From: Mitsuaria sp. PDC51
Lineage (GTDB): Bacteria; Pseudomonadota; Gammaproteobacteria; Burkholderiales; Burkholderiaceae_C
Length of the DNA stretch: 64,000 nt
Direction of reading: 5' to 3'
NCBI RefSeq assembly: GCF_900113225.1
Contig: NZ_FOZE01000001.1
Location: 496,001 to 560,000, forward strand
Shown: positions 18,155 to 28,172 of the stretch, one piece after another
Layout of the letters: each line of letters begins with the position of its first letter
How positions within the stretch are numbered: the stretch's first letter is position 1
Notes under the pieces: generated by a model
What the model was told of the DNA's origin: nothing
Database searches by the model: none
The model's input: the letters and a program-made list of their open reading frames with translations, nothing else
Made by a program: the position numbers and the translations under genes

Positions 18155-18796
18155 ATGATCACCCTGGCACTTTCCAAGGGCCGCATCTTCGAAGAGACCC
18201 TGCCGCTGCTGGCGGCCGCGGGCATCTCCGTGCTGGAAGACCCGGACAGCTCCCGCAAGCTGATCCTCCCGACCAACCAGGCCGAGGTGCGCGTGGTGCT
18301 CGTGCGCGCGACCGACGTGCCGACCTACGTCGAATACGGCGGCGCTGACCTGGGCGTGGCCGGCCGCGACGTGCTGATCGAGCACGGCGGCCAGGGCCTG
18401 TACCAGCCGCTGGACCTGCGCATCGCGCAGTGCCGCATGAGCGTCGCGGTGCGGGACGACTTCGACTACGAGAACGCCGTGCACCAGGGCTCGCGGCTGC
18501 GCGTGGCGACCAAGTACACCTCGATCGCGCGCCAGCACTTCGCCGACAAGGGCGTGCACGTGGACCTCATCAAGCTCTACGGCTCGATGGAACTGGCGCC
18601 GCTGACCGGCCTGGCCGACGCCATCGTCGACCTGGTCTCCACCGGCAGCACGCTCAAGGCCAACCGGCTGGTCGAGGTGGAGCGGATCATGGACATCTCC
18701 TCGCGCCTGGTCGTCAACCAGGCGGCGCTCAAGCTCAAGCGCGAGGCGCTCAAGCCGCTGATCGACGCGATCGGGTCGGCCGTCCCGAACGCCTGA
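18155..18796 (+). CDS. hisG: ATP phosphoribosyltransferase, short form
   Basis: The first enzyme of histidine synthesis, joining ATP and PRPP. At 213 residues it is the short HisG form, which lacks the C-terminal histidine-sensing domain and needs HisZ as a regulatory subunit; no hisZ is in the window. The PRPP loop [11 protein letters not shown] (about residues 160-170) and [10 protein letters not shown] start are typical, along with [11 protein letters not shown]. The ATG at 18155 has GAGGACACC upstream. hisD follows after 58 bases. Confidence 0.97.
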   Translation: MITLALSKGRIFEETLPLLAAAGISVLEDPDSSRKLILPTNQAEVRVVLVRATDVPTYVEYGGADLGVAGRDVLIEHGGQGLYQPLDLRIAQCRMSVAVRDDFDYENAVHQGSRLRVATKYTSIARQHFADKGVHVDLIKLYGSMELAPLTGLADAIVDLVSTGSTLKANRLVEVERIMDISSRLVVNQAALKLKREALKPLIDAIGSAVPNA

Positions 18797-18854
18797 TCGA
18801 ACGCCTGATCGACCGTCCGACCGACCGCCCCCGACGCCTGCCCGGAGCCCCGCC

Positions 18855-20174
18855 ATGAGCCCAGCCCTTCAACTTCGCACCCTCTTCACCACCGACGTCG
18901 ACTTCGACGCGCAGTTCCAGCGCGTGCTGCACTGGTCCGCCGAGACCGATGCCGCGATCGAGTCGCGCGTCGCCGAGATCCTGGCCGACGTGCGCGCCCG
19001 TGGCGATGCCGCGGTGCTGGCGTACACCGCCCGCTTCGACCACCTGGACGCCGCGACGCTCGGCGCGCTGGAGCTGACGCGCGAGGAGCTGAGGGCCGCC
19101 TTCGACGGCCTGCCCGCGGAGCAGGCGAAAGCCCTGACCCAGGCCGCCGAGCGGGTGCGCCGCTATCACGAGCGCCAGAAGCAGGCCTGCGGCGAGAGCT
19201 GGAGCTATCGCGACGAGGACGGCACGCTGCTGGGCCAGAAGGTCACGCCGCTGGATCGTGTCGGCATCTACGTGCCGGGCGGCAAGGCCGCGTATCCCTC
19301 GAGCGTGCTGATGAACGCGATCCCCGCGCAGGTCGCCGGCGTGCCGGAGATCGTCATGGTCGTGCCCACGCCGCGCGGCGAGAAGAATCCGCTGGTGCTG
19401 GCGGCGGCCTACGTGGCGGGCGTGCACCGCGCCTTCACCATCGGCGGTGCGCAGGCGGTGGCGGCGCTGGCCTACGGCACGGCCACCGTGCCGCGCGTGG
19501 ACAAGATCACCGGACCGGGCAACGCCTACGTCGCCAGCGCGAAGAAACATGTCTTCGGCCAAGTCGGCATCGACATGATCGCGGGGCCGAGCGAGATCCT
19601 CGTGCTCGCCGACGGCACCACGCCGCCGGACTGGGTCGCGATGGACCTGTTCAGCCAGGCCGAGCACGACGAGCTCGCGCAGAGCATCCTGCTGTGCCCG
19701 GACGCCGCCTACATCGCGCAGGTGCGTGAGGCCATCGAGCGCCTGCTGCCCGGCATGCCGCGGCGTGACGTGATCCGCGCGTCGCTGGAAGGGCGGGGCG
19801 CGCTGATCCACACGCGCTCGATGGAGGAGGCCTGCGAGATCAGCAACCGCATCGCGCCGGAACACCTCGAGGTCTCCAGCGCCGACCCGCATCGCTGGGA
19901 GCCGCTGCTGCGCCACGCCGGCGCGATCTTCCTGGGCGCCTACACCAGCGAGTCGCTGGGCGACTACTGCGCCGGCCCCAATCACGTGCTGCCGACCTCG
20001 GGCACGGCGCGTTTCTCCTCGCCGCTGGGCGTCTACGACTTCCAGAAGCGCTCCAGCCTGATCGAGGTCAGCGAGGCCGGCGCGCAGGTGCTGGGCCCGA
20101 TCGCCGCGACGCTGGCCTACGGCGAAGGACTGCAGGCGCATGCGCAGGCGGCGGAGTTCCGGCTCAAGCGCTGA
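18855..20174 (+). CDS. hisD: Histidinol dehydrogenase
   Basis: Catalyses the last two steps, L-histidinol to L-histidine with two NAD+. The 439 residues match the family length. The catalytic pair lies in [10 protein letters not shown] (about residue 335), the zinc-site region in [11 protein letters not shown] (about residue 270), and the nucleotide-binding stretch in [17 protein letters not shown]. The ATG at 18855 is preceded by a GGAG. The next histidine gene, hisC, is 2.5 kb away because a chemotaxis receptor and a toxin-antitoxin pair intervene. Confidence 0.97.
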   Translation: MSPALQLRTLFTTDVDFDAQFQRVLHWSAETDAAIESRVAEILADVRARGDAAVLAYTARFDHLDAATLGALELTREELRAAFDGLPAEQAKALTQAAERVRRYHERQKQACGESWSYRDEDGTLLGQKVTPLDRVGIYVPGGKAAYPSSVLMNAIPAQVAGVPEIVMVVPTPRGEKNPLVLAAAYVAGVHRAFTIGGAQAVAALAYGTATVPRVDKITGPGNAYVASAKKHVFGQVGIDMIAGPSEILVLADGTTPPDWVAMDLFSQAEHDELAQSILLCPDAAYIAQVREAIERLLPGMPRRDVIRASLEGRGALIHTRSMEEACEISNRIAPEHLEVSSADPHRWEPLLRHAGAIFLGAYTSESLGDYCAGPNHVLPTSGTARFSSPLGVYDFQKRSSLIEVSEAGAQVLGPIAATLAYGEGLQAHAQAAEFRLKR

Positions 20175-20321
20175 GGCCGCCGCCTGCGCAGATTTCACGC
20201 GGCGGCGCCGGGCAAACCCTGGCTCGCGGATAAGCCGCCACTTTTGACGCTGTTTTGAGGTTCGCCCGCCGGGGCGGACGTTCTAGGATTCGCCGACATC
20301 TCCACAAGAGGACGGCGAAGC

Positions 20322-21872
20322 ATGAAGGTCTCCGATCTGCGCGTCGGTGTGCGCATCTCCCTGGGGTTTGCAGCGGTGCTGCTGGCCACGGTGCTCGTGG
20401 GCATCGTGGCCATCAACCGCATGCAGGCGATTCAGAAGAACGTCGAGGACATGGGCGGGGACTGGATCCCGTCGATCAACGCCATCAACGCGCTGCGCGG
20501 GCAGCTCAACGAGCTGCGGCGCGCCGAGATGTCGATGTGCCTGAAGGAAGTGGTCCTCGAGGTCGAGGAGCAGCAGGAGCGCATCAAGACGCTGCGCGAG
20601 AAGACGCTGCCCGAGCTGGCCAAGACCTACGAGACGATGGTCAGCACGCCGCAGGAGTCCGAGCAGTGGAAGGACGCCAAGGCGCAGTACGCCGCCTACC
20701 TGGGCATCCAGGACCGGCTGATCGCCGCGCGCAAGGCCGGCAATCGCGGCGAGTACCTGGCCACCGTCTCCGGCGAGTCCGGCGCCGCCTTCGCCGAGGT
20801 GGTCGGCGCGGTGCAGAAGCTGGTCGACATCAACACCGAAGGCGGCCGGCAGAGCGTCGAGGAATCGCGCCTGGCCTACAAGGCGGTGCTGACGACGATG
20901 ACGGTGCTGATCGTCAGCGCGCTGGCCGCCGGCATCGCCATCGCGATCTACCTGACGCGCAGCACGGTGAAGCCGCTCACCGACATGGTCGGCGTCGCGA
21001 GTCGCGTCGCCGAGGGCGACCTGACCGTCGACATCGACACCTCGCGCCGCGACGAGCTGGGCCAGCTGGCGCAGGCGCTCTCGGCGATGCAGGGGGCGCT
21101 CAACCGCTCGCTGTCGACGGTGCGCACCAGCGCGGAGAGCATCGCGATGTCCAGCGGCGAGGTGGCCGCGGGCAGCAGCGACCTGTCGGCGCGGACCGAG
21201 CAGATGGCCTCCAGCCTGGAGGAGACCTCGGCCACGATGCAGGCGCTGACCGACACGGTGCGCATGAACGCGGACGCCACGCGCCAGGCCAGCCAGCTCG
21301 CGCTCAACGCCAGCCAGGTCGCCGACCGCGGCGGCGTGGTGGTGTCCGAGGTGGTCAGCACGATGGACCAGATCAATGCGTCCTCGCGCAAGATCGCTGA
21401 CATCATCGGCACCATCGACGGCATCGCCTTCCAGACCAACATCCTGGCGCTGAACGCGGCGGTGGAAGCCGCCCGCGCCGGCGAGCAAGGCCGCGGCTTC
21501 GCGGTGGTGGCGGGCGAGGTGCGCTCGCTGGCGCAGCGCAGCGCCGAAGCGGCGCGCGAGATCAAAGGCCTGATCGGTTCCTCGGTCGAGCGCGTCGAGG
21601 CGGGCGCCCGCCTGGTCGGCGACGCCGGCGAGACGATGCGCGAGATCGTCGCCGCCGTGCAGCGGGTGACCGACATCATCCAGGAGATCTCCTCGGCCAC
21701 GCAGGAGCAGAGCACCAGCCTGATCGAAGTCGGCCAGGCCGTGCGGCGCCTGGACGAGGTCACCCAGCAGAACGCGGCGCTGGTCGAGGAATCCTCGGCC
21801 GCCTCGGAATCGCTGCGCGAGCAGGCGGGCAGCCTGCAGCACGTGGTCGCGCAATTCCGTCTGCACGGCTGA
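20322..21872 (+). CDS. Methyl-accepting chemotaxis protein
   Basis: A 516-residue chemoreceptor. Its layout is membrane span 1 (residues about 12-32), a periplasmic four-helix bundle sensor (about 33-190), span 2 (about 192-212), HAMP (about 214-268), then the cytoplasmic signalling coiled coil. The hairpin tip that contacts CheA/CheW is seen at [21 protein letters not shown]. No C-terminal CheR/CheB-binding pentapeptide is present: the protein ends VAQFRLHG. Start ATG 20322 has AAGAGGAC upstream. It interrupts the his gene run between hisD and hisC. No che genes are near. The attractant is unknown. Confidence 0.95.
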   Translation: MKVSDLRVGVRISLGFAAVLLATVLVGIVAINRMQAIQKNVEDMGGDWIPSINAINALRGQLNELRRAEMSMCLKEVVLEVEEQQERIKTLREKTLPELAKTYETMVSTPQESEQWKDAKAQYAAYLGIQDRLIAARKAGNRGEYLATVSGESGAAFAEVVGAVQKLVDINTEGGRQSVEESRLAYKAVLTTMTVLIVSALAAGIAIAIYLTRSTVKPLTDMVGVASRVAEGDLTVDIDTSRRDELGQLAQALSAMQGALNRSLSTVRTSAESIAMSSGEVAAGSSDLSARTEQMASSLEETSATMQALTDTVRMNADATRQASQLALNASQVADRGGVVVSEVVSTMDQINASSRKIADIIGTIDGIAFQTNILALNAAVEAARAGEQGRGFAVVAGEVRSLAQRSAEAAREIKGLIGSSVERVEAGARLVGDAGETMREIVAAVQRVTDIIQEISSATQEQSTSLIEVGQAVRRLDEVTQQNAALVEESSAASESLREQAGSLQHVVAQFRLHG

Positions 21873-21925
21873 ATCCCGCCCCATCCGGGCGACGGCCGAG
21901 CATCAAGTCCCGAAGGCTGACGAGG

Positions 21926-21956
21926 ACACGAAGTTCGTGGAACACGAACTTCGTGT
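21926..21956. promoter_or_regulatory. Double-palindrome operator upstream of the antitoxin gene
   Basis: ACACGAAGTTCGTG and its perfect reverse complement CACGAACTTCGTGT are separated by GAA, giving a 31-base inverted repeat. Each arm is itself a 13-base palindrome (CACGAA-N-TTCGTG), so two operator-like sites lie in tandem 16 bases apart. The element ends 15 bases before the antitoxin ATG. Ribbon-helix-helix antitoxins normally bind exactly such repeats to repress their own operon. Binding is inferred. Confidence 0.75.
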
Positions 21957-21971
21957 TACCCTGCGGCCTTC

Positions 21972-22190
21972 ATGAAGAACGTCACCGTCACCATGGAAGA
22001 CAGCGTCGCCGAGTGGGCGAGGCTGGAGGCGGCGCGGCGCAACACCAGCGTCTCGCGGCTGGTCGGCGAGCTCCTCGCCGAGAAGATGCGTCACGACGAC
22101 GCCTATGAGCGCGCCCTGCAGGACTGGCTGCACCGCGAGCGCACCTGGTCCTCCGACGGCCAGCCCTATCCGGGCCGGGAGCTGCTGTGA
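21972..22190 (+). CDS. Ribbon-helix-helix antitoxin (VapB-like)
   Basis: A 72-residue protein whose first 40 residues fit the CopG/Arc ribbon-helix-helix fold: a basic-polar beta strand (MKNVTVTMEDSVAEWARLEA) followed by helices around NTSVSRLVGELLAEKM. The C-terminal half (YERALQDWLHRERTWSSDG) would wrap the toxin. It is followed by the PIN-domain gene with a four-base GTGA overlap, the classic toxin-antitoxin arrangement, and is preceded by a strong palindromic operator. The gene pair sits inside the histidine operon. Confidence 0.85.
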   Translation: MKNVTVTMEDSVAEWARLEAARRNTSVSRLVGELLAEKMRHDDAYERALQDWLHRERTWSSDGQPYPGRELL

Positions 22191-22696
22191 GCGCGGGCCT
22201 GGAGCTGACCGCCCCGGTGTTCGTGGACACCTCGGTGCTGATCCTGAGCGAGGACGGCGCCGACCCAGGCCGCCGCGCGCAGGCCATGCGCTGGCTGCGC
22301 GTGCTGTGGCAGCAGCGTCTGGGCCGCACCTCCAGCCAGGTGCTCAACGACTTCTACCGCGCCGTCACCACGCGCATCGCGCCCGCCATGCCCAATGGCG
22401 ACGCCCGGGCCGAGGTGCGCCGCTACCAGCGCTGGGCGCCGTGGTCGACCGACCACGCCACCGTCGAGTCCGCCTGGTCGCTGGAAAGCCGCTTCGCGCT
22501 GCCCTATGCCGATGCGCTGATCGTCGCCGCCGCCAAGGCGCAGGGCTGCGAGACGCTGCTCAGCCTGGCGCTGCCGCACGGCCAGCTCTACGACAGCGTC
22601 CTGATCGTCGACCCGCTGCGCGCGCTGCCGGCGGGCGCGGCCTTCGATCCCGATCCCCTCTCCGATACCCCGCCGCCGCTGGCGGTCGCCCCATGA
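22187..22696 (+). CDS. PIN-domain toxin (VapC-like), one acidic site altered
   Basis: A 169-residue PIN-domain ribonuclease-like protein. The first acidic residue is Asp14 in VFVDTSVLI, a second candidate is Asp55 in SQVLNDFYRAV (Glu is usual), and a third is Asp109 in YADALIVAAA. In relatives the following strand reads roughly LLSEDL; here residues 124-129 read LLSLAL, so the expected fourth acidic residue is missing. Activity may be weakened. The last 25 residues are a Pro/Asp-rich tail. It starts with GTG overlapping the antitoxin stop, and its own stop overlaps the hisC ATG by four bases (ATGA). Confidence 0.82.
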   Translation: MSAGLELTAPVFVDTSVLILSEDGADPGRRAQAMRWLRVLWQQRLGRTSSQVLNDFYRAVTTRIAPAMPNGDARAEVRRYQRWAPWSTDHATVESAWSLESRFALPYADALIVAAAKAQGCETLLSLALPHGQLYDSVLIVDPLRALPAGAAFDPDPLSDTPPPLAVAP

Positions 22697-23793
22697 AAGC
22701 TGCCCTCGATCGAGCCCTCGGTGTCCTGCGCGACGACCTGCGCGCCATGCACGCCTACGCGGTGCATCCGTCCGCCGGCCTGATCAAGCTGGACGCGATG
22801 GAGAACCCCTTCCGGCTGCCCGCCGAGCTGCAGCGGGCGCTGGGCGAGCGCCTGGGCGCGGTCGCGATCAACCGCTATCCCGGCGAGCGCACGCAGGACC
22901 TGGCGCGCGCGCTGGCGGCGCACGCCGGCCTGCCGGAGGGCAAGGCGCTGATGCTGGGCAATGGCTCGGACGAACTGATCTCGCTGCTGGCGATGGCCGT
23001 CAGCAAGCCGGGCCAGCGCGTCGCCGTGCTGGCGCCTCTGCCCGGTTTCGTCATGTACGGACTGTCCTCGGCCTACCAGCACCTGGACTTCGTCGGCGTG
23101 CCGCTGACGGCGGACTTCGAGCTCGACGAAGCGGCGATGCTGGCCGCCATCGCCGAGCACCGGCCCGCCATCGTCTACCTGGCCTATCCGAACAACCCCA
23201 CCGCCAACCTTTGGGACGACGCCGTCATCGAGCGCATCGCCGAGGCTGCGCCGGGGCTGGTCGTGATCGACGAGGCCTACCAGCCCTTTGCCGCGCGCGA
23301 CGCGATGGCGCTGATGGCGCGTCATCCGCAGGTGCTGATCATGCGCACGATGAGCAAGTTCGGGCTGGCCGGCGTGCGCATCGGCTACCTGATGGGCCAT
23401 GCCGAGCTGATCCATCACATCGACAAGCTGCGCCCGCCCTACAACGTCAGCGTGCTGAACGCGGAAGCCGGCCTGTTCGCGCTCGAGCATGCGCAGGTCT
23501 ACGAGCGCCAGGCCGCCGCGCTGCGCGACGGGCGCGCCGCGCTGCAGGCCGCGCTGGCCCGGCTGCCGGGTGTGCGGGCCTACCCGAGCGAGGCCAACAT
23601 GATCCTGGTGCGCGTGCCCGAGGCCGACCGGCTGCATGCCGACATGAAGGCGCGCGGCGTGCTGGTCAAGAATGTCTCGGGCATGCATCCGCTGCTGGCG
23701 GGCTGCCTGCGGCTGACGGTCGGCACGGCCGACGAGAACGCGGCGATGCTGGCGGCGCTCGAAGCCTCGCTCGCCGCGCTGGTTTCCGGCTGA
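22693..23793 (+). CDS. hisC: Histidinol-phosphate aminotransferase
   Basis: A 366-residue PLP-dependent class I/II aminotransferase converting imidazole acetol phosphate to histidinol phosphate. The Schiff-base lysine is in RTMSKFGLAGVRIGYLMG (about residue 224), with the YPNNPTANLWD and DEAYQPFA cofactor-site stretches. A downstream ATG is not needed: the ATG at 22693 overlaps the toxin stop and gives the expected N-terminus (residues 12-27: RDDLRAMHAYAVHPSAG). Context between VapC and hisB, and an Asn at the substrate pocket typical of HisC, favour this over CobC. A distinct CobC-like paralogue lies at 41.6-42.7 kb. Confidence 0.95.
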   Translation: MKAALDRALGVLRDDLRAMHAYAVHPSAGLIKLDAMENPFRLPAELQRALGERLGAVAINRYPGERTQDLARALAAHAGLPEGKALMLGNGSDELISLLAMAVSKPGQRVAVLAPLPGFVMYGLSSAYQHLDFVGVPLTADFELDEAAMLAAIAEHRPAIVYLAYPNNPTANLWDDAVIERIAEAAPGLVVIDEAYQPFAARDAMALMARHPQVLIMRTMSKFGLAGVRIGYLMGHAELIHHIDKLRPPYNVSVLNAEAGLFALEHAQVYERQAAALRDGRAALQAALARLPGVRAYPSEANMILVRVPEADRLHADMKARGVLVKNVSGMHPLLAGCLRLTVGTADENAAMLAALEASLAALVSG

Positions 23794-23850
23794 TGCCAGA
23801 CTGGCGCCTGCCGGCAGGTCCCCTGTTTTCCTGATCCCTGTGGAATCCCC

Positions 23851-24447
23851 ATGAGCTCCGAACGCATCGCCGAAGTCCGCCGCGACACCAAGGAAACCCA
23901 GATCCGCGTGCGCGTCAACCTGGACGGCACCGGCCAGGCCACGCTGAACACCGGCATCGGCTTCTTCGACCACATGCTCGACCAGATCGCCCGCCACGGG
24001 CTGATCGACCTGGACATCGAGGCCAAGGGCGACCTGCACATCGACGGCCACCACACCGTCGAGGACGTCGGCATCACGCTGGGCATGGCGGTAGCGCAGG
24101 CGATCGGCGACAAGAAGGGCATCACCCGCTACGGCCACAGCTACGTGCCGCTGGACGAGGCGCTGTCGCGCGTGGTGGTGGACTTCTCCGGCCGTCCGGG
24201 GCTGGCGATGGACGTCAAGTTCACCGCCGGATCGGTCGGCGCCTTCGACACGCAGCTGACCTACGAGTTCTTCCAGGGCTTCGTGAATCACGCGCTGGTG
24301 TCGCTGCACGTGGACAACCTCAAGGGTCACAACGCGCATCACCAGTGCGAGACGATCTTCAAGGCCTTCGGCCGCGCACTGCGCATGGCGATGACGCCGG
24401 ATCCGCGCTCGGCCGGCGTGATCCCGTCGACGAAGGGCACGCTGTGA
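23851..24447 (+). CDS. hisB: Imidazoleglycerol-phosphate dehydratase
   Basis: A 198-residue monofunctional IGP dehydratase (no phosphatase domain, as usual in betaproteobacteria). The two manganese-binding motif regions are [14 protein letters not shown] (about residues 37-50) and [15 protein letters not shown] (about 66-80), with the repeat in the second half ([36 protein letters not shown]). The 57-base gap from hisC has no terminator. Its stop overlaps the GTG start of hisH. Confidence 0.97.
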   Translation: MSSERIAEVRRDTKETQIRVRVNLDGTGQATLNTGIGFFDHMLDQIARHGLIDLDIEAKGDLHIDGHHTVEDVGITLGMAVAQAIGDKKGITRYGHSYVPLDEALSRVVVDFSGRPGLAMDVKFTAGSVGAFDTQLTYEFFQGFVNHALVSLHVDNLKGHNAHHQCETIFKAFGRALRMAMTPDPRSAGVIPSTKGTL

Positions 24448-25100
24448 GCGTCATGCCCAGGACGGTCGCCGTCGTCGATTACGGCATGGGCAACCTGCGC
24501 TCGGTGTCGCAGGCGGTGATGGCCGCGGCCCAGGACCAGGGCGTGCGGGTGCTCATCACCGCCGAGCCCGACGAGGTCTACGCCGCCGAGCGCATCGTGC
24601 TGCCCGGCCAGGGCGCGATGCGCGACTGCATGCGCGAGCTGGAGGGCAGCGGCTTGAAGGAAGCCGTGCTGGACGCCGCCGCGCGCAAGCCGCTGATGGG
24701 CGTGTGCGTCGGCATGCAGATGCTGCTGGACCACAGCGAGGAGCAGGACACGCCCGGCCTCGGGCTGATCCCCGGCCGCGTGAAGCGCTTCCGGCTCGAG
24801 GGCCGGCTGCAGCCCGACGGCAGCCGCTACAAGGTGCCGCAGATGGGCTGGAACCGCGTGCACCAGACGCGGGCGCATCCGGTCTGGGGCGAGGTGCCGG
24901 ACGAGAGCTGGTTCTACTTCGTCCACAGCTTCTATGCCGAGACGTCGGACCCGCGCGACAGCGCCGGCCAGAGCGACTACGGCCTGCGCTTTACCTGTGC
25001 GGTGGCGCGGGATAACATTTTTGCCACCCAATTCCACCCCGAGAAAAGTGCCGCGTCCGGGCTCGCCCTGTACCGCAATTTCCTGCACTGGACGCCCTGA
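24444..25100 (+). CDS. hisH: Imidazole glycerol phosphate synthase, glutaminase subunit
   Basis: Supplies ammonia to HisF. It is a class I glutamine amidotransferase with the nucleophile in [10 protein letters not shown] (about residue 89) and the His/Glu pair in TQFHPEKS near the C-terminus. I chose GTG 24444, which overlaps the hisB stop (GTGA) and has AAGGG about 8 bases upstream. An ATG at 24453 is in frame and would shorten the protein by three residues (215 versus 218). hisA follows after 87 bases. Confidence 0.95.
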   Translation: MSVMPRTVAVVDYGMGNLRSVSQAVMAAAQDQGVRVLITAEPDEVYAAERIVLPGQGAMRDCMRELEGSGLKEAVLDAAARKPLMGVCVGMQMLLDHSEEQDTPGLGLIPGRVKRFRLEGRLQPDGSRYKVPQMGWNRVHQTRAHPVWGEVPDESWFYFVHSFYAETSDPRDSAGQSDYGLRFTCAVARDNIFATQFHPEKSAASGLALYRNFLHWTP

Positions 25101-25187
25101 GGCCTGGCCTCCGGTCCTGCGTCGCACGACACCTTCTCGAGCGTCCCTCCCTCTCTTCCCCTTCCTCCACCCCTAGCTCCCCGGGCC

Positions 25188-25931
25188 ATGCTGCTGATTC
25201 CCGCGATCGACCTGAAAGACGGCAAGTGCGTCCGCCTCAAGCAAGGCGACATGAACGACTCCACGACCTTCGGTGAAGACCCGGCGCAGATGGCGCGACG
25301 ATGGGTCGACGCCGGCGCGCGTCGCCTGCACCTGGTGGACCTGAACGGCGCCTTCGCCGGCAAGCCGGTCAACGAGGCCGCGATCAAGGCCATCCTGCGC
25401 GAGGTCGGCGACGACATCCCGGTGCAGCTGGGCGGCGGCATCCGCGACCTGGACACGATCGAGCGCTACCTGGACGACGGTCTCTCGTACGTGATCATCG
25501 GCACCGCGGCGGTGAAGAACCCGGGCTTCCTGAAGGACGCGGCCTCGGCCTTCGGCGGCCACATCATCGTGGGCCTGGACGCCAAGGACGGCAAGGTCGC
25601 CACCGACGGCTGGAGCAAGCTGACCGGCCACGAGGTCATCGACCTGGCGAAGAAATTCGAGGATTACGGCATCGAAGGCGTGATCTACACCGACATCGGC
25701 CGCGACGGCATGCTCACCGGCATCAACATCGACGCGACGGTGAAGCTGGCGCAGGCGCTGTCCATCCCGGTGATCGCCTCGGGCGGGCTGTCCAACATCG
25801 CCGACATCGAGGCGCTGTGCGCGGTCGAGTCCGACGGCGTGGGCGGCGTGATCTGCGGCCGCGCGATCTACACCGGCGACCTCGACTTCGCCGCGGCGCA
25901 GCGTCGCGCCGACGAGCTGAACGGGGGCTGA
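25188..25931 (+). CDS. hisA: Phosphoribosylformimino-5-aminoimidazole carboxamide ribotide isomerase
   Basis: A 247-residue (beta/alpha)8 isomerase of the histidine pathway. The first catalytic Asp is in [19 protein letters not shown] (about residue 8), the second half-barrel Asp in [12 protein letters not shown] (about residue 170), and phosphate sites in QLGGGIRD and IASGGLSN. It ends two codons before hisF. The 87-base upstream spacer is CT-rich and holds no obvious site beyond a weak GG-poor ribosome-binding region. Confidence 0.97.
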   Translation: MLLIPAIDLKDGKCVRLKQGDMNDSTTFGEDPAQMARRWVDAGARRLHLVDLNGAFAGKPVNEAAIKAILREVGDDIPVQLGGGIRDLDTIERYLDDGLSYVIIGTAAVKNPGFLKDAASAFGGHIIVGLDAKDGKVATDGWSKLTGHEVIDLAKKFEDYGIEGVIYTDIGRDGMLTGINIDATVKLAQALSIPVIASGGLSNIADIEALCAVESDGVGGVICGRAIYTGDLDFAAAQRRADELNGG

Positions 25932-25934
25932 GCG

Positions 25935-26705
25935 GTGCTGGCCAAGCGGATCATCCCGTGCCTGGACGTGACCGGCGGTCGCGTCGTGAAGGGCGTCAAC
26001 TTCGTCGAGCTGCGCGATGCGGGCGATCCGGTCGAGATCGCCGCCCGCTACAACGAGCAGGGCGCGGACGAGCTGACCTTCCTGGACATCACCGCCACCA
26101 GCGACGGCCGCGACCTGATCCTGCCCATCATCGAGCGCGTGGCCTCGCAGGTCTTCATCCCGCTGACGGTGGGCGGCGGCGTGCGCTCGGTCGCCGATGT
26201 GCGGCGGCTGCTGAACGCGGGCGCGGACAAGGTCAGCTTCAACTCCGCCGCGGTGGCCGATCCCGAGCTGATCCGCGCCGCGTCCGACAAGTACGGCGCG
26301 CAGTGCATCGTCGTGGCGATCGACGCCAAGCGGCGCCAGAACGCCGACGGCAGTACCGGCTGGGACGTGTACACGCATGGCGGCCGCAAGAACACCGGCC
26401 TGGACGCGATCGAGTGGGCCACGAAGATGGCCGAGCTCGGCGCCGGCGAGATCCTGCTGACCAGCATGGACCGCGACGGCACCCGCAACGGTTTCGACCT
26501 GGCGCTGACGCGCGCGGTGTCGGACGCGGTGAGCGTGCCGGTGATCGCCTCGGGCGGCGTGGGCTCGCTGCAGGACCTGGCCGACGGCATCACGCAGGGC
26601 GGCGCCGATGCGGTGCTGGCCGCGAGCATCTTCCATTACGGCGATCACACCGTCGGCGAGGCCAAGGCGCTGATGGCGTCGCAGGGCATCCCGGTGCGTC
26701 AATGA
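25935..26705 (+). CDS. hisF: Imidazole glycerol phosphate synthase, cyclase subunit
   Basis: A 256-residue barrel enzyme that closes the imidazole ring and releases AICAR, with HisH as partner. The first catalytic Asp is in [16 protein letters not shown] (about residue 11), the second in [13 protein letters not shown] (about residue 132). Phosphate loops VGGGVRS and IASGGVGS are intact. It starts with GTG at 25935, three bases after the hisA stop. The stop overlaps the rsmD ATG by four bases. hisI and hisE, which often follow, are absent in this window. Confidence 0.97.
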   Translation: MLAKRIIPCLDVTGGRVVKGVNFVELRDAGDPVEIAARYNEQGADELTFLDITATSDGRDLILPIIERVASQVFIPLTVGGGVRSVADVRRLLNAGADKVSFNSAAVADPELIRAASDKYGAQCIVVAIDAKRRQNADGSTGWDVYTHGGRKNTGLDAIEWATKMAELGAGEILLTSMDRDGTRNGFDLALTRAVSDAVSVPVIASGGVGSLQDLADGITQGGADAVLAASIFHYGDHTVGEAKALMASQGIPVRQ

Positions 26706-27370
26706 GCGCCGCCAAGGCGACTGCGCCCGACGGCCTGCGCCGCGCCGGCCGTCCCGGTCCCCGCGTGACGGTGGGCGAAGGCGCGGTGAAGCCGCGTCCG
26801 CCCAAGGCCGCCGGTCCGGGCGAGGTGCGCATCGTCGGCGGCGTCTGGAAGCGCTCCAAGCTGCCGGTGCCCTTCAGCCCGGGGCTGCGGCCCACGCCCG
26901 ACCGGGTGCGTGAGACGCTGTTCAATTGGCTGGGCCAGGACCTGGCCGGCTGGCGCGTGCTGGATGCCTTCGCCGGCAGCGGGGCGCTGGGCTTCGAGGC
27001 CGCCTCGCGCGGCGCGGCGCAGGTCACGCTGCTGGAGCGCGATGCGACGCTGGCCAGCGCGCTGCGCGCCAACCTGAAGCGGCTGGACAAGGACGGCACC
27101 GTGCCGATGGTGATCGAGAACGCCGATGCGCTGGCCTGGATGCGGCGCGCGGCGCCGGCGTCGCTGGACCTGGTGTTCCTGGATCCGCCGTTCGCGCAGG
27201 ACCTGTTCCTCCCCGCGCTGGCCGCCGCGGTGCCGCTGCTGGCGCAGGGCGGGCTGATCTATCTGGAATCGCCGCATCCGGTGGAAGCGCCCGCGGCGCT
27301 GGGCTTGTCCGTGTGGAAGGAAGGGCGGGCCGGGGCGGTGCATTACCGCCTGTTGCGACGCGGCGGATAA
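26702..27370 (+). CDS. rsmD: 16S rRNA (guanine(966)-N(2))-methyltransferase
   Basis: A 222-residue SAM-dependent methyltransferase modifying G966 of 16S rRNA. After a 38-residue Pro/Arg/Lys-rich N-terminal extension, the core begins at [15 protein letters not shown], followed by [15 protein letters not shown], the SAM motif [19 protein letters not shown] (about residues 84-102) and the catalytic DPPF in [10 protein letters not shown] (about residue 160). It overlaps hisF by four bases, so its translation is tied to the histidine operon; coaD follows 9 bases later. Confidence 0.95.
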   Translation: MSAAKATAPDGLRRAGRPGPRVTVGEGAVKPRPPKAAGPGEVRIVGGVWKRSKLPVPFSPGLRPTPDRVRETLFNWLGQDLAGWRVLDAFAGSGALGFEAASRGAAQVTLLERDATLASALRANLKRLDKDGTVPMVIENADALAWMRRAAPASLDLVFLDPPFAQDLFLPALAAAVPLLAQGGLIYLESPHPVEAPAALGLSVWKEGRAGAVHYRLLRRGG

Positions 27371-27379
27371 TCCGCGCCC

Positions 27380-28148
<769 letters not shown>

Positions 28149-28172
28149 GCCCGCGTTGACCGGCCGCGGCGC

